Part shown: piece by piece, positions 22,704-30,341 of the stretch | Layout: each line of letters begins with the position of its first letter | Numbering within the stretch: the first letter of the stretch is position 1 | Origin: a virus | Length of the DNA: 33,334 nt | Virus record (IMG/VR): IMGVR_UViG_3300020222_000103 | Coordinates: 1 to 33,334 of that record | Strand: one strand, 5' to 3' | Notes under the pieces: generated by a model | What the model was told of the DNA's origin: nothing | What the model saw: only the letters and a program-made list of their open reading frames with translations | The model's database searches: none | Translations under genes and position numbers: made by a program

Positions 22704-22723
22704 TTTAACGGAGGTTTTAAGAT

Positions 22724-25402
22724 ATGGAAGTTTTAGATTTTAAACAGATAGTAAGGGGTTCAGGTGGATACCTTTCTTTTATTGTCCCTATGATTGATAG
22801 CGCAAACAGGCCATCATATAAAACTGGTTTAACAGTAACGGCTATAATAACCAAGCTTGGTTATGATGGAATTGCTACCACAATAACTCCGACATACACT
22901 GTTACTGAAATTGGCAGTACTGGAAGATATGTTTTTTCTATGTCTAGCGAACACGCAAATAATACAATAAAGGACTATGATAAAAGTATTTGTGTAACAT
23001 TATCAGCAACCGGAGCCGATCCGCAAACACAAATAATAAATAATACAAGCAAAGAAAGATCTGTTTATTCTGGGGGGTCTGCAGTTCTTAATAATTTGGT
23101 TCTATCATCCGGCACCCTTGGGGACATGGATATACGAAACGGCTCCAACACCGTTTTTGAGCAAAACGGAAACGGGGTACCTTCTTTAGTTGTAAATTTT
23201 TCAATACCTTCTGGTTGGTATCCTAAATATCTTCAAACGTCAATCGGTATTAATGGCGGAGACGGTTACGATGTTTATATTTCAAATGCGAATTTACCAC
23301 TTGTAAGCTATGAATTAGATTATGAAAAGGTTTCTGATGATTACCGTTCAAGGATTCAAACTGGAATCAGCTCTTATTTATATTCTTATAGACTTAATGA
23401 ATCCAATATGATGTGGAACGGAATTTTGCAAGTAAAGTTCGTTGGGTTGGATTCTGTCGCAGGTAATCAATTAATAATAGATCATATTGCAGTTTTAGCA
23501 ACAAACGAACTAACTTCTATTTCTAGTGAATTAACAAGTATTTCAGGTATTCCACTAGCAACTGGAAAATCAATATTTGCGTTACAGCAATTAAATGTTA
23601 TCAATCAAAACGGTCAAGCAGTAAAGATTTATGGAAATGGTAACGACCCGGCTTTTGATATTTGGAACCAAGGAAGCGGAAGCGATATCGCTGCTAAAGA
23701 ACTTTTCCCTCTTAATACTCTTGATAGTAAACTCGATACAATCGACGGAGTTGTTGATTCAATACTTGTAGATACTGGAACAACTCTTGATACAAAGATC
23801 GACACAGTAACAACAAGGATCGGAACACCGGTCGCACTGTCCGGCGGTGCTGCAACGATAGCATCAAACTTAACAAAAATGGCAGATAACGCAAACGGCC
23901 TTGCATTTGATTCTTCAACCGATTCCCTCGCAGAATTGCAGGGTGCTATCGTTGAAGGTGTTCCAGAAAACGAAATTGCGCTATCTTCAACAGTAACTTC
24001 AGGCGTTGTTACGTCTGGAACTTACACCGACACGCATACTAAAAACGATGTTTATCTGAAAGTAAGACCTGACGGAGTAAATGTTTTTGATTTTTATCTT
24101 GAATTTCAAATTGAGGACAAAGTTCCGCAATCGGTTTACATAAACGGAAAAACTGTCGTTGTTGGGGGTGGCACCGCAGCGACTAACGTTTTTGCCTATA
24201 ACTGGGTAACAATGGCATGGCAACAGATTTCTGGTGTGTCTACTCAGATCGGTGAATCTGCAACCGATCTAAATTTTACTTATCCGCTTATTTCTCAACA
24301 CCGCGAAAATTCTCCTGAAGGTCGTGTTCGAATAGCTTTCCGGTCAATCAGAAACAACGTTGCGGATATCGTTGAACTTGATCAGGTTCTTGTTCGTGCC
24401 GTCGCCGTAGGATTAACCGCTGCAGAAATTTCTGATGCTGTTTGGTTGCAAGGTAATCAAGTTTTTTATGGTGCGAAAGTCTACATTGACACATTGCACG
24501 GAACACCGGGCGCGGTTGTTGGTGAAAACGGAACACCTCAAAACCCTGTCGATAACCTTGATGACGCAATTACTATAATGAATTTGTCGAGATTTAACCA
24601 TTTACACATGGATGCAAGATCGGCGCTGACATTGACACAGGGACTTGACGAAATTGATGTTGAAGGATACGCATATACTTTAACACTGAATAATCAGGAT
24701 ATCGGAAACGCAAGAATAACAGGTGCTCGTTTAATTGGTACTGCGGTATCAACAAACCCAGCGCCGGTAAGAATCGAAGAATGCCACCTTTCAGATCAGG
24801 GTGTTACGCTTCCGAGCTTCAGAATGTTCCGTTGTTCTTTCGGAGGTGAAATAACTGGTTACAATGATTCACAGTATATCGCACACCATTGTTATTCAGG
24901 TGTTGCTGGTACCGACACGCCAATATTTAATTTCGGAACCAATTCGACACTTGAATTACGAAGCTATTCCGGCGGAATGAGAGTAAAATCTATGTCTGCA
25001 GGTTGCAGAATGTCAATCGAAGGAAACGGGCAACTGATTATTGATGCAAGTTGTACCGGTGGAACGATTGCGATCCGTGGAAATTTCACAATAACGGATT
25101 ATTCAGGCGGTGCGGTTACTATTTCTGATGACGCACGTTTTGCCGTTGATCAACTTGAAACAGAGCTTGCAGACATAGAAGCTGCTGTTGTTGGTGCGAT
25201 TCCTGAATTGACAGGCGTAACAAGTGCAACTCCAACCTTGAAAGAAGCGATTCAATTATTGCACATGGCTTTAAGAAACGAGAAGACCCAAACCACAAGT
25301 TTGAGACGGTTTACAAACGATGCTGATACACCTATTTGTGAAGCTGATACAACCGATAACGGAAGCACGTTTGTTGTCTCTCAATTAAGGAATTTGTCAT
25401 AA
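22724..25402 (+). CDS. Large tail fibre/spike protein with predicted beta-helix, 892 aa
   Basis: This is the largest protein of the window. Residues 1-110 are a beta-rich N-terminal domain that would attach to the baseplate (VRGSGGYLSFIVPM, TEIGSTGRYVFSMS). About 115-290 is another beta domain. About 330-370 has heptad-like coiled coil (LDSKLDTIDGVVDSILVDTG), a common fibre linker. About 400-570 is beta-rich with DNVAD-like strands. About 590-820 has the pectin-lyase-like pattern (AKVYIDTLHGTPGAVVGENG, NPVDNLDDAITI, then many short strands). The last 60 residues are helical. It probably forms a trimeric fibre that may carry depolymerase activity, though no catalytic residues are visible. Upstream ribosome site GGAGG. 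Confidence 0.75.
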   Translation: MEVLDFKQIVRGSGGYLSFIVPMIDSANRPSYKTGLTVTAIITKLGYDGIATTITPTYTVTEIGSTGRYVFSMSSEHANNTIKDYDKSICVTLSATGADPQTQIINNTSKERSVYSGGSAVLNNLVLSSGTLGDMDIRNGSNTVFEQNGNGVPSLVVNFSIPSGWYPKYLQTSIGINGGDGYDVYISNANLPLVSYELDYEKVSDDYRSRIQTGISSYLYSYRLNESNMMWNGILQVKFVGLDSVAGNQLIIDHIAVLATNELTSISSELTSISGIPLATGKSIFALQQLNVINQNGQAVKIYGNGNDPAFDIWNQGSGSDIAAKELFPLNTLDSKLDTIDGVVDSILVDTGTTLDTKIDTVTTRIGTPVALSGGAATIASNLTKMADNANGLAFDSSTDSLAELQGAIVEGVPENEIALSSTVTSGVVTSGTYTDTHTKNDVYLKVRPDGVNVFDFYLEFQIEDKVPQSVYINGKTVVVGGGTAATNVFAYNWVTMAWQQISGVSTQIGESATDLNFTYPLISQHRENSPEGRVRIAFRSIRNNVADIVELDQVLVRAVAVGLTAAEISDAVWLQGNQVFYGAKVYIDTLHGTPGAVVGENGTPQNPVDNLDDAITIMNLSRFNHLHMDARSALTLTQGLDEIDVEGYAYTLTLNNQDIGNARITGARLIGTAVSTNPAPVRIEECHLSDQGVTLPSFRMFRCSFGGEITGYNDSQYIAHHCYSGVAGTDTPIFNFGTNSTLELRSYSGGMRVKSMSAGCRMSIEGNGQLIIDASCTGGTIAIRGNFTITDYSGGAVTISDDARFAVDQLETELADIEAAVVGAIPELTGVTSATPTLKEAIQLLHMALRNEKTQTTSLRRFTNDADTPICEADTTDNGSTFVVSQLRNLS

Positions 25403-25403
25403 T

Positions 25404-25631
25404 ATGGCAGTAGATACCGCACAAAAAAGGGCCATGGCATTAAACGTCGGAGTTAATTTCTCCGACTTAACAATGCCGTGGCCCAATGATGAAGAACGTA
25501 TAGTTGACGACATGGAACAAGTCCATTTGCTGCATGGGTATTATTTATTTGAGCCTTACCAGTGGGATAGTAGACACCGCCGGGCGTTATTGCGATTGTT
25601 TCCTGTAAAGGGGTTAATCACCGATGAATAG
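25404..25631 (+). CDS. Hypothetical fibre-associated protein, 75 aa
   Basis: The gene starts one base after the fibre stop and overlaps the gp48-like start by 8 bases. The product begins DTAQKRAMALNVGVNFSDLTMP, a pattern I have seen in short phage proteins encoded near tail fibres, and is acidic/aromatic towards the middle. Its early codons are part of a remarkable 20-bp RNA hairpin (25429-25484). Role unknown, possibly a fibre assembly factor. Confidence 0.6.
   Translation: MAVDTAQKRAMALNVGVNFSDLTMPWPNDEERIVDDMEQVHLLHGYYLFEPYQWDSRHRRALLRLFPVKGLITDE
25429..25484 (+). repeat. Long two-part stem-loop within the 25404 gene
   Basis: The outer arms GGGCCATGGCATT (25429-25441) and AATGCCGTGGCCC (25472-25484) pair over 13 positions with a single G-U wobble in RNA. 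Inside, GTCGGAG (25446-25452) and CTCCGAC (25460-25466) pair perfectly around TTAATTT. The two stems are separated by a small internal loop (4 and 5 bases). The whole would be a very stable RNA or DNA cruciform, embedded in coding sequence without frame change. Confidence 0.8.
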
Positions 25632-26136
25632 TATGAATAAAATGCAGGAAAATTTCGCGGTAATCGGTGAACATTTGGACATGACCGAAGATGCTGCGGA
25701 TGAATTACTTGTTAATTTATTTCCTGATGTGACCGTTGATTTTCTTGAAGAATATGAAAAAGAATACAATCTAGTTTCAACCGGGACAAATCAACAGCGA
25801 CAGAATCGAATTTTGTCGGCGATGCGTCAACGAGGCGGATTATCGAAAGCGTATTTTGAAAACATCGGTAACGTTTTAGGGGCCGGGCAATATACCGTTG
25901 TGATAACCGAAGGTTCCGGCGTGTTTCCGTTTATTGTCGCTCCGTATTCGTCGAACACTTCGCCAACCGGAACTGCAACACTGATTCCCGGTGAAGTTAC
26001 GTCTGGTAATGGACTTGACACATGCTATCATATAACGTGTACTGTTACCGGTGTTGCATCGGCCCCGGAACTTGAGAAATTATATTTGCGCTTACAGCCC
26101 GCGTGGACGGTCTGGAGCTTCGTTTATATACCATAG
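25624..26136 (+). CDS. Baseplate protein Mu gp48-like (DUF2313/YmfQ)
   Basis: The 170-aa product fits the DUF2313 family (gp48/YmfQ): helical N-terminus ending in FPDVTVDFLEEYEKEYNL, then NQQRQNRILSAMRQRGGLSK, FENIGNVLGAGQYTVVITEG and the C-terminal AWTVWSFVYI. These proteins sit at the fibre-baseplate interface. In Mu it follows gp47 directly, but here it lies about 4.5 kb downstream after the fibre block. Confidence 0.82.
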   Translation: MNSMNKMQENFAVIGEHLDMTEDAADELLVNLFPDVTVDFLEEYEKEYNLVSTGTNQQRQNRILSAMRQRGGLSKAYFENIGNVLGAGQYTVVITEGSGVFPFIVAPYSSNTSPTGTATLIPGEVTSGNGLDTCYHITCTVTGVASAPELEKLYLRLQPAWTVWSFVYIP

Positions 26137-26148
26137 GAGTAAAATATT

Positions 26149-26688
26149 ATGGCTAAAACTTTATGGCCCTCGACGCCACCATTCGGATTTATAACACCGG
26201 CTTTAATGGAATCTTACTGGGGTATAAATGCGAACACTGGACACAATCACAGGGGGCAAAACTCAGACGGAAGTTGTCCGAAGGTTCAACTTGATGACGA
26301 GGTTTCAGATTTTGTGTATGATGATTTTCAATGCAAAGTTACAAACGTATATTTCAACCAAGAAGTTACTTTTGAGGTTAGATATATAACTCAGGCCGCT
26401 AAACTTATTACTCTATTTTTTCCAACCGGTATAACCGGATTAATAAACGGGTCAAGATCGACTTTCAGAATAGAAGCTGTTACAGATATGCCGTTGAATT
26501 TTTTGAGTAATGGTGCTGCTCCAGAAATGCCAGCTTTGATTTTTGACAATTCAAACGTTAAAAGTATTGGTACAATTACAATGCCTACAATAGCAGATCA
26601 ATTTTTTACAGTTTCAAAACTTGGGGGTAATTTTATCGGAACGACGAGTTTGAGTATTGGATCGTTCTCGTTCTTGCGGTTTATTTAA
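26149..26688 (+). CDS. Small tail fibre-like protein, 179 aa
   Basis: The product starts WPSTPPFGFITPALMESYWG and contains NTGHNHRGQNSDGS, the type of His-Asn-Gly turn found in phage tail-fibre and tail-tip proteins, then a beta-rich region to the end. It is the last gene of the rightward operon and is followed by the bidirectional terminator. Ribosome site TAGGAGTAAA precedes the ATG. A role in host recognition or fibre tip is likely but not shown. Confidence 0.6.
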   Translation: MAKTLWPSTPPFGFITPALMESYWGINANTGHNHRGQNSDGSCPKVQLDDEVSDFVYDDFQCKVTNVYFNQEVTFEVRYITQAAKLITLFFPTGITGLINGSRSTFRIEAVTDMPLNFLSNGAAPEMPALIFDNSNVKSIGTITMPTIADQFFTVSKLGGNFIGTTSLSIGSFSFLRFI

Positions 26689-26707
26689 AAAATCGGTTAT
26701 ATTTAAC

Positions 26708-26741
26708 AAAAGAGGCTCCGTTTTTGGAGCCTCTTTTTTTT
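26708..26741. terminator. Bidirectional intrinsic terminator between convergent operons
   Basis: AAAAGAGGCTCC (26708-26719) pairs with GGAGCCTCTTTT (26726-26737) around GTTTTT. A T-run follows on the + strand and the matching A-run gives a T-run on the minus strand, so it can stop transcription of both the rightward tail operon and the leftward DNA-processing operon. Confidence 0.9.
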
Positions 26742-26743
26742 AT

Positions 26744-27298
26744 TTAGTTAAAAAATTCTTCGGATTCTGCGGCACCTTCCGGCGGTGTTTCTTGTGTGTC
26801 TGGCACTTCGATAGCCGCGACAACATCAGTCGGAACCTCTTCAGGTTGTTCGGTTTTTACAAGATCAACGACTTTCTCTGCTATTACTGCAGCGGTTGCG
26901 TTTATTTGTTTATCCTGCTCCTCCTGTTTCTTTTTCTCCTTGTCTTCTTTTTCGCGAAGGTCAAGAACCTCCTGAAGATCGCGCTCGGTGATAATATCCT
27001 CTTTACAGATTGCGTTCGAATCACGACGGCGCCAATATTTTGTTTTATTGTCCCAGTCATATTCGATGTCGCAAACAATCTCGCGAAATTCCTTACCGGT
27101 TGAAACCTTTGTTGATAATGAATTAATATTTGCATCGTGCGCGTCGATCGTTGCTTTTGCCTGCGATTTATAAGCCGTCAGGCGGTCGGTAACAACGGCT
27201 TTATCCTTGATGTGATTCGCAAGCTGCTTTGAATACTCAAGGCGCTCTTCCGGTGTCAGATTGCATTCAAGTTCAAGTGTTTCTTTTGTCAATCTCAT
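26744..27298 (-). CDS. Hypothetical charged coiled-coil protein, 184 aa
   Basis: The last gene of the leftward operon. Residues 1-110 have a helical N-terminus (NLTPEERLEYSKQLANHIKD) followed by a beta/aromatic segment (FREIVCDIEYDWDNKTKYWR). Residues 115-150 are a Lys/Glu/Gln-rich coiled coil and the rest is acidic and Pro/Glu-rich, ending EFFN. I have seen this general layout in small phage proteins of recombination operons, but cannot name a family. The acidic end with a terminal aromatic pair recalls other acidic tips in this operon. Confidence 0.65.
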   Translation of the reverse strand: MRLTKETLELECNLTPEERLEYSKQLANHIKDKAVVTDRLTAYKSQAKATIDAHDANINSLSTKVSTGKEFREIVCDIEYDWDNKTKYWRRRDSNAICKEDIITERDLQEVLDLREKEDKEKKKQEEQDKQINATAAVIAEKVVDLVKTEQPEEVPTDVVAAIEVPDTQETPPEGAAESEEFFN

Positions 27299-27300
27299 TT

Positions 27301-27420
27301 TTAAAAACCTTTCGTGAAAATAAATTTGATTGCTAGAATAATAATGATTATCGATGCGATATTTACAGCGAGAATCATTCCTGTGATAAATTTCAAAATG
27401 AGCCTTTCAAGCGTTTTCAT
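27301..27420 (-). CDS. Single-pass membrane peptide, 39 aa
   Basis: A 40-codon frame overlaps the HTH gene stop (ATGA) and is preceded by AAGGAG at 9-10 bases. The product is almost entirely one transmembrane helix (FITGMILAVNIASIIIII and on), with Lys at both ends. It ends just before the 184-aa gene. Small membrane peptides of phages can be antiholins or signalling inhibitors; nothing more can be said. Confidence 0.6.
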   Translation of the reverse strand: MKTLERLILKFITGMILAVNIASIIIIILAIKFIFTKGF

Positions 27421-27593
27421 TTCTTCAAAAGCTCCTTTTCAAATTTTAAAACCTCATCGAGCGGATATCGAACACCGCCCAATTTAATAAACGCTGGACC
27501 CTTTCTTTCGTGCCTCCATTGATTTAATGTGTTTACCGACATTGACCAGCGCAAAGCCAGCTCTTTCACGGTCAATAATTTGTTGTTTTTCAT
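27417..27593 (-). CDS. Excisionase/MerR-type HTH (HTH_17) DNA-binding protein, 58 aa
   Basis: The product LLTVKELALRWSMSVNTLNQ followed by WRHERKGPAFIKLGGVRYPLDEV is the classic winged-helix of the excisionase/HTH_17 group: helix 1-turn-helix 2, the WR..G..P..KLG wing and the final (Y)P..E(V/I). Such proteins bend DNA as excisionases or act as small regulators. No integrase is in the window, so a regulator is equally possible. Coupled by ATGA overlaps at both ends. Confidence 0.85.
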   Translation of the reverse strand: MKNNKLLTVKELALRWSMSVNTLNQWRHERKGPAFIKLGGVRYPLDEVLKFEKELLKK

Positions 27594-28000
27594 TTTTTTA
27601 AATCTCCGTTTTTCCTTAAAGTTCCGGCGGCCTTGTCTAAATTATCGCCAAAGATCAAAGCAAAGCATATCATAAAAGCAAAATAGTTTTTTGATACTAT
27701 TGTTAGTACGAGTGCAATCAAAAGCATTAAAGCAGATAGCGAGAATAGTAACGTGCTCTTTTTGATTTTTGGTTTGTTTTTTGCCTTGATTTCAATTGGT
27801 ACTATTTCAGTATCAAGAAAGAAAAAGATAGATTCTGATTCGCATAATGTTGTATCAGCATATTTTTTCAATTCTTTAACTGGAACGTCAACTCCGATCG
27901 GTGTTTTTTCGCAAACACTTCCTTCGACCGTTATTGGAAAATTAACGCCTTTAAGAAAATTAAAATGCCCGTCATTAAGCAATTTGTATTTCTTCAACAT
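27590..28000 (-). CDS. Two-helix membrane protein, 136 aa, hypothetical
   Basis: The gene starts at ATG 28000, one base after the stop of the preceding gene, behind an AAAGGAT ribosome site. The N-terminal 80 residues are a soluble beta-rich domain (VNFPITVEGSVCEKTPIGVD), and residues about 82-101 and 105-118 are hydrophobic (STLLFSLSALMLLIALVLT; YFAFMICFALIFG), giving a hairpin in the membrane. A longer continuous frame to 28312 exists but its middle is out-of-frame sequence of another gene. It overlaps the HTH gene (ATGA). Function unknown. Confidence 0.6.
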   Translation of the reverse strand: MLKKYKLLNDGHFNFLKGVNFPITVEGSVCEKTPIGVDVPVKELKKYADTTLCESESIFFFLDTEIVPIEIKAKNKPKIKKSTLLFSLSALMLLIALVLTIVSKNYFAFMICFALIFGDNLDKAAGTLRKNGDLKK

Positions 28001-28001
28001 T

Positions 28002-28306
28002 TTACGACTTATCCTTTCTGGCAATTTCACATGCCTTTGATAAAAAAGCCTCTGCTTGATCAAATGACCAGTTTTCATGTTCAAGGATTTCTTTACACAA
28101 ATCAAGAGCCTCTTGTTTTGTGTCGTTGTTTGGATTCTCTTCTGTAAGCAATTCCACAAGTCAGAATAACCCATGTCATCTATTAAAACAAAATACGCGT
28201 TTATTTTTATAACACAAATGACCTCTTTCTCTATCCAGCTATTGCCGTACATCTTTTTTACCCAAACGGTAAATTTTTTACCGCCTTGATATATCATATC
28301 TCCCAT
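28002..28306 (-). CDS. Small hypothetical protein spread over two frames (-1 shift near 28158)
   Basis: The first frame starts at ATG 28306 behind AGAGG and reads protein-like to about 28160 (GGKKFTVWVKKMYGNSWIEK, then INAYFVLIDDMGYSD). From about 28161 the sensible sequence continues one base back: LVELLTEENPNNDTKQEALD, then LCKEILEHENWSFDQAEAFL and a stop TAA at 28002-28004. Joined, they give about 101 aa, a small beta domain plus a helical tail. No slippery heptamer is visible, so this is either a 1-base deletion, a sequencing error or two genes (the second from GTG 28157, without a ribosome site). Family unknown. Confidence 0.5.
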
Positions 28307-28308
28307 AA

Positions 28309-29979
28309 TCAAACCTCTTTCGCAACAGAGTTTTCAACCCAGTAACAACGCCCGCCCATGTTTTTAAGCTTGCCGGAAAGCTCCGCAACCTTTTCCTTTG
28401 ATTGCATAGCTGCAACCGCGATACAAGGTATCTTTGTATTCAAGATTGCCTTTAACATTTGCGAGCGAACCGATTCAAGAAGTTCATCAAGATCATCGAT
28501 GACCATAAACTTTGATGATTCCGCACATGCGACCATGATCTGCAACAAAATTCGCGCCCGGTACCGTTCCGATTTTGCAATCATTCTACCGTATGGAACA
28601 CCGCCGAAAATAATTTCGCAGTTTTCGTTCAATTCTAGTTTTTTCCATCCGGCACCGTCGCAGATTACCGCTAACGAACGATTGATTTTTGCATACGCTT
28701 CGGTCAATTTCTTGTTTCTGATTCCTTTCGGTTCCAAGATTTCAACCAACTTTTCGTTCGTTTCGATATTCCGGTGCGCTTTCAATGCCTTTTTGTAAAT
28801 CTGGTAAGCACTCAAACGCGATTCTGCAAGTTCAAGTTTCTGTAGAACTTCGGTAACAGAATGTTCCGGCTGCTCCGGTGCCGATCGAAGTTCCGCAAGC
28901 TTGTTTCTCGCTTCGATAGCTTCGGAAAGTTTCTGTTTTTGCGCTCCATACGCTTCAACGTGGCTCTGCTTTGTTGCAATCCAACCGTTTCCGCGATTTT
29001 TAAGGTCGGTAACGTCTTCGGCCTGCTTTGGAACGCGGTCTGTTTTAACCAGCACCGAGTTTTCAAAATCAAGCTTCTGTTTGCATGCCGGGCACTCAAG
29101 AACCGGTTTATCAGCCTTGGTTTTTTCGTCGATCTCGGTTTTAATCTTCGCGATTTCGTCGTTGCATTCGCGTATTGCTTGTTCAAGAGAAACCATTTTT
29201 TTCTCGATATCCGGCATAGCGTCAACCTGAATTTGCAGGGTGTCTTGCTCATATTCAGAAATCGATTGTTCTTTTAAGGCTGCGTCTCTCCATTCTTTGC
29301 AATCCTTGACAATCTGAACAAGTTTTTCTTCGCCGATTCCTTCAAGTTCCGCCGACCAGTCTTCCGGGATCCAAGATTCAGCAATACGTTTTCCGTATTT
29401 TTTCTCGCCGGTCGTGTCTTCCCAAACGCCTTTTAATTTGGTTCCTTTTTCGCGTGCCTGTTTAGCGGCGTTATCCCAGCCGTTTATCTCGATCGTTTCC
29501 CAAAGTTTAACGCAAAGCTCCGTTTCCGTAGGTTTTGCCGTGCCTTCCGGTATGAGACCTACCTTGACAAGCTCCGAAGCGAGATCTTCGATTGTAGGGG
29601 TTGCTTTCATCATTGTAACGATATAATTGATGCGGTCAGGAATTTTCATATCACACAACGAATCGATTCCGGCTGCAATATCGGAAATTAAAACCGGTTG
29701 TTTCACCGATGAGTATTCCATTGACGGGAAAGACACCTTTGAAACCGTTTCACCGTCAACATATTCAACCGACCCAGAAGGCGTCCCGGAATGAACCAGC
29801 ATTGAGGACTCTTTTTTCGTTACATCCTTGAAAGGGTTAGGTTGTCCGGTTGCTGCGCACATAATCGCCTCGATAGTGCTTGATTTACCGGAACCATTCA
29901 ACCCGGTAACAAGCGCGAGTTTATCAAGTTCGATATCGGCGGTGCCGATCCCTCTATAGTTTCTTACTTTGAAAATCAT
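28309..29979 (-). CDS. Rad50/SbcC-like SMC-family ATPase with zinc hook
   Basis: The 556-aa protein has an N-terminal ATPase half with Walker A GLNGSGKSS at 26-34, a coiled-coil region from about 225 to 400 interrupted by a zinc-hook C-P-A-C at 296-299, and a C-terminal half with a degenerate ABC signature (AKSERYRARILLQ at 468-480) and Walker B FMVIDDLDEL at 491-500. Rad50-type enzymes use ATP to open and tether DNA ends for nuclease processing. The arms are short compared with bacterial SbcC (about 1,000 aa). No SbcD/Mre11-like nuclease is next to it; the Cas4-like nuclease two genes upstream may be the partner. Start fixed by AGGAGGAC and ATGA overlap. Confidence 0.88.
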   Translation of the reverse strand: MIFKVRNYRGIGTADIELDKLALVTGLNGSGKSSTIEAIMCAATGQPNPFKDVTKKESSMLVHSGTPSGSVEYVDGETVSKVSFPSMEYSSVKQPVLISDIAAGIDSLCDMKIPDRINYIVTMMKATPTIEDLASELVKVGLIPEGTAKPTETELCVKLWETIEINGWDNAAKQAREKGTKLKGVWEDTTGEKKYGKRIAESWIPEDWSAELEGIGEEKLVQIVKDCKEWRDAALKEQSISEYEQDTLQIQVDAMPDIEKKMVSLEQAIRECNDEIAKIKTEIDEKTKADKPVLECPACKQKLDFENSVLVKTDRVPKQAEDVTDLKNRGNGWIATKQSHVEAYGAQKQKLSEAIEARNKLAELRSAPEQPEHSVTEVLQKLELAESRLSAYQIYKKALKAHRNIETNEKLVEILEPKGIRNKKLTEAYAKINRSLAVICDGAGWKKLELNENCEIIFGGVPYGRMIAKSERYRARILLQIMVACAESSKFMVIDDLDELLESVRSQMLKAILNTKIPCIAVAAMQSKEKVAELSGKLKNMGGRCYWVENSVAKEV

Positions 29980-30326
29980 TGAAAAATGTCCTCCTGTTTC
30001 GGTTCAGGTTTAGATTCAAGCGCCTTTGTAATTCTTGGGTCTGCAATCACCGGGTTTTTCGGTCCGGTTTTCTTGATATCTTCGGCGGTCTTCGGCGGTT
30101 GCTTTGGTTCCGGTACCGGGGCCGGTTCCGGCGTTGATACGAAAACCGGCTGCGGATTCGTTTTAACACTTGAAAGGTATTCTGTAACATAGCTTTCAAT
30201 ATCCGCAAGCATTTTATCAAGCTTCGGTTTTAATTCCGGTTTATGGCTCTCAGGTAGCCTGTTATAAGATTCAAGCGTGCGATTAAACTTCACGCCGGTA
30301 ACGATGATTTTTTCGAGTAGTTTCAT
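29976..30326 (-). CDS. Pro-rich hypothetical protein, 116 aa, between gp3-like and ATPase genes
   Basis: Residues 1-55 form helices with many charged residues; residues about 58-85 are Pro/Glu-rich (STPEPAPVPEPKQPP), a flexible linker, and the C-terminus ends EPKQEDIFQ. The layout (small domain, Pro linker, acidic/aromatic tip) parallels that of the neighbouring 374-aa protein, hinting that both bind a common partner by their tails. No family is recognised. Ribosome site AGGAG before the ATG; stop overlaps the ATPase start. Confidence 0.6.
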   Translation of the reverse strand: MKLLEKIIVTGVKFNRTLESYNRLPESHKPELKPKLDKMLADIESYVTEYLSSVKTNPQPVFVSTPEPAPVPEPKQPPKTAEDIKKTGPKNPVIADPRITKALESKPEPKQEDIFQ

Positions 30327-30341
30327 TTTGGTTTTCTCCTG

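Noticed and set aside
26657-27103. Plus-strand hydrophobic frame of 148 codons
   Set aside because: It runs through the intrinsic terminator and opposite the charged coiled-coil gene; Phe/Leu richness comes from reversed Lys/Glu codons.
27417-27593. Assigning a temperate lifestyle from the excisionase-like protein
   Set aside because: HTH_17 proteins also serve as ordinary regulators and no integrase, attachment site or transposase is visible in this window.
27590-28312. Continuous 240-codon minus-strand frame
   Set aside because: Its middle third is out-of-frame sequence; the protein-like reading there is in the -1 frame and the distal part has its own ribosome site and ATG at 28000. Treated as two genes.
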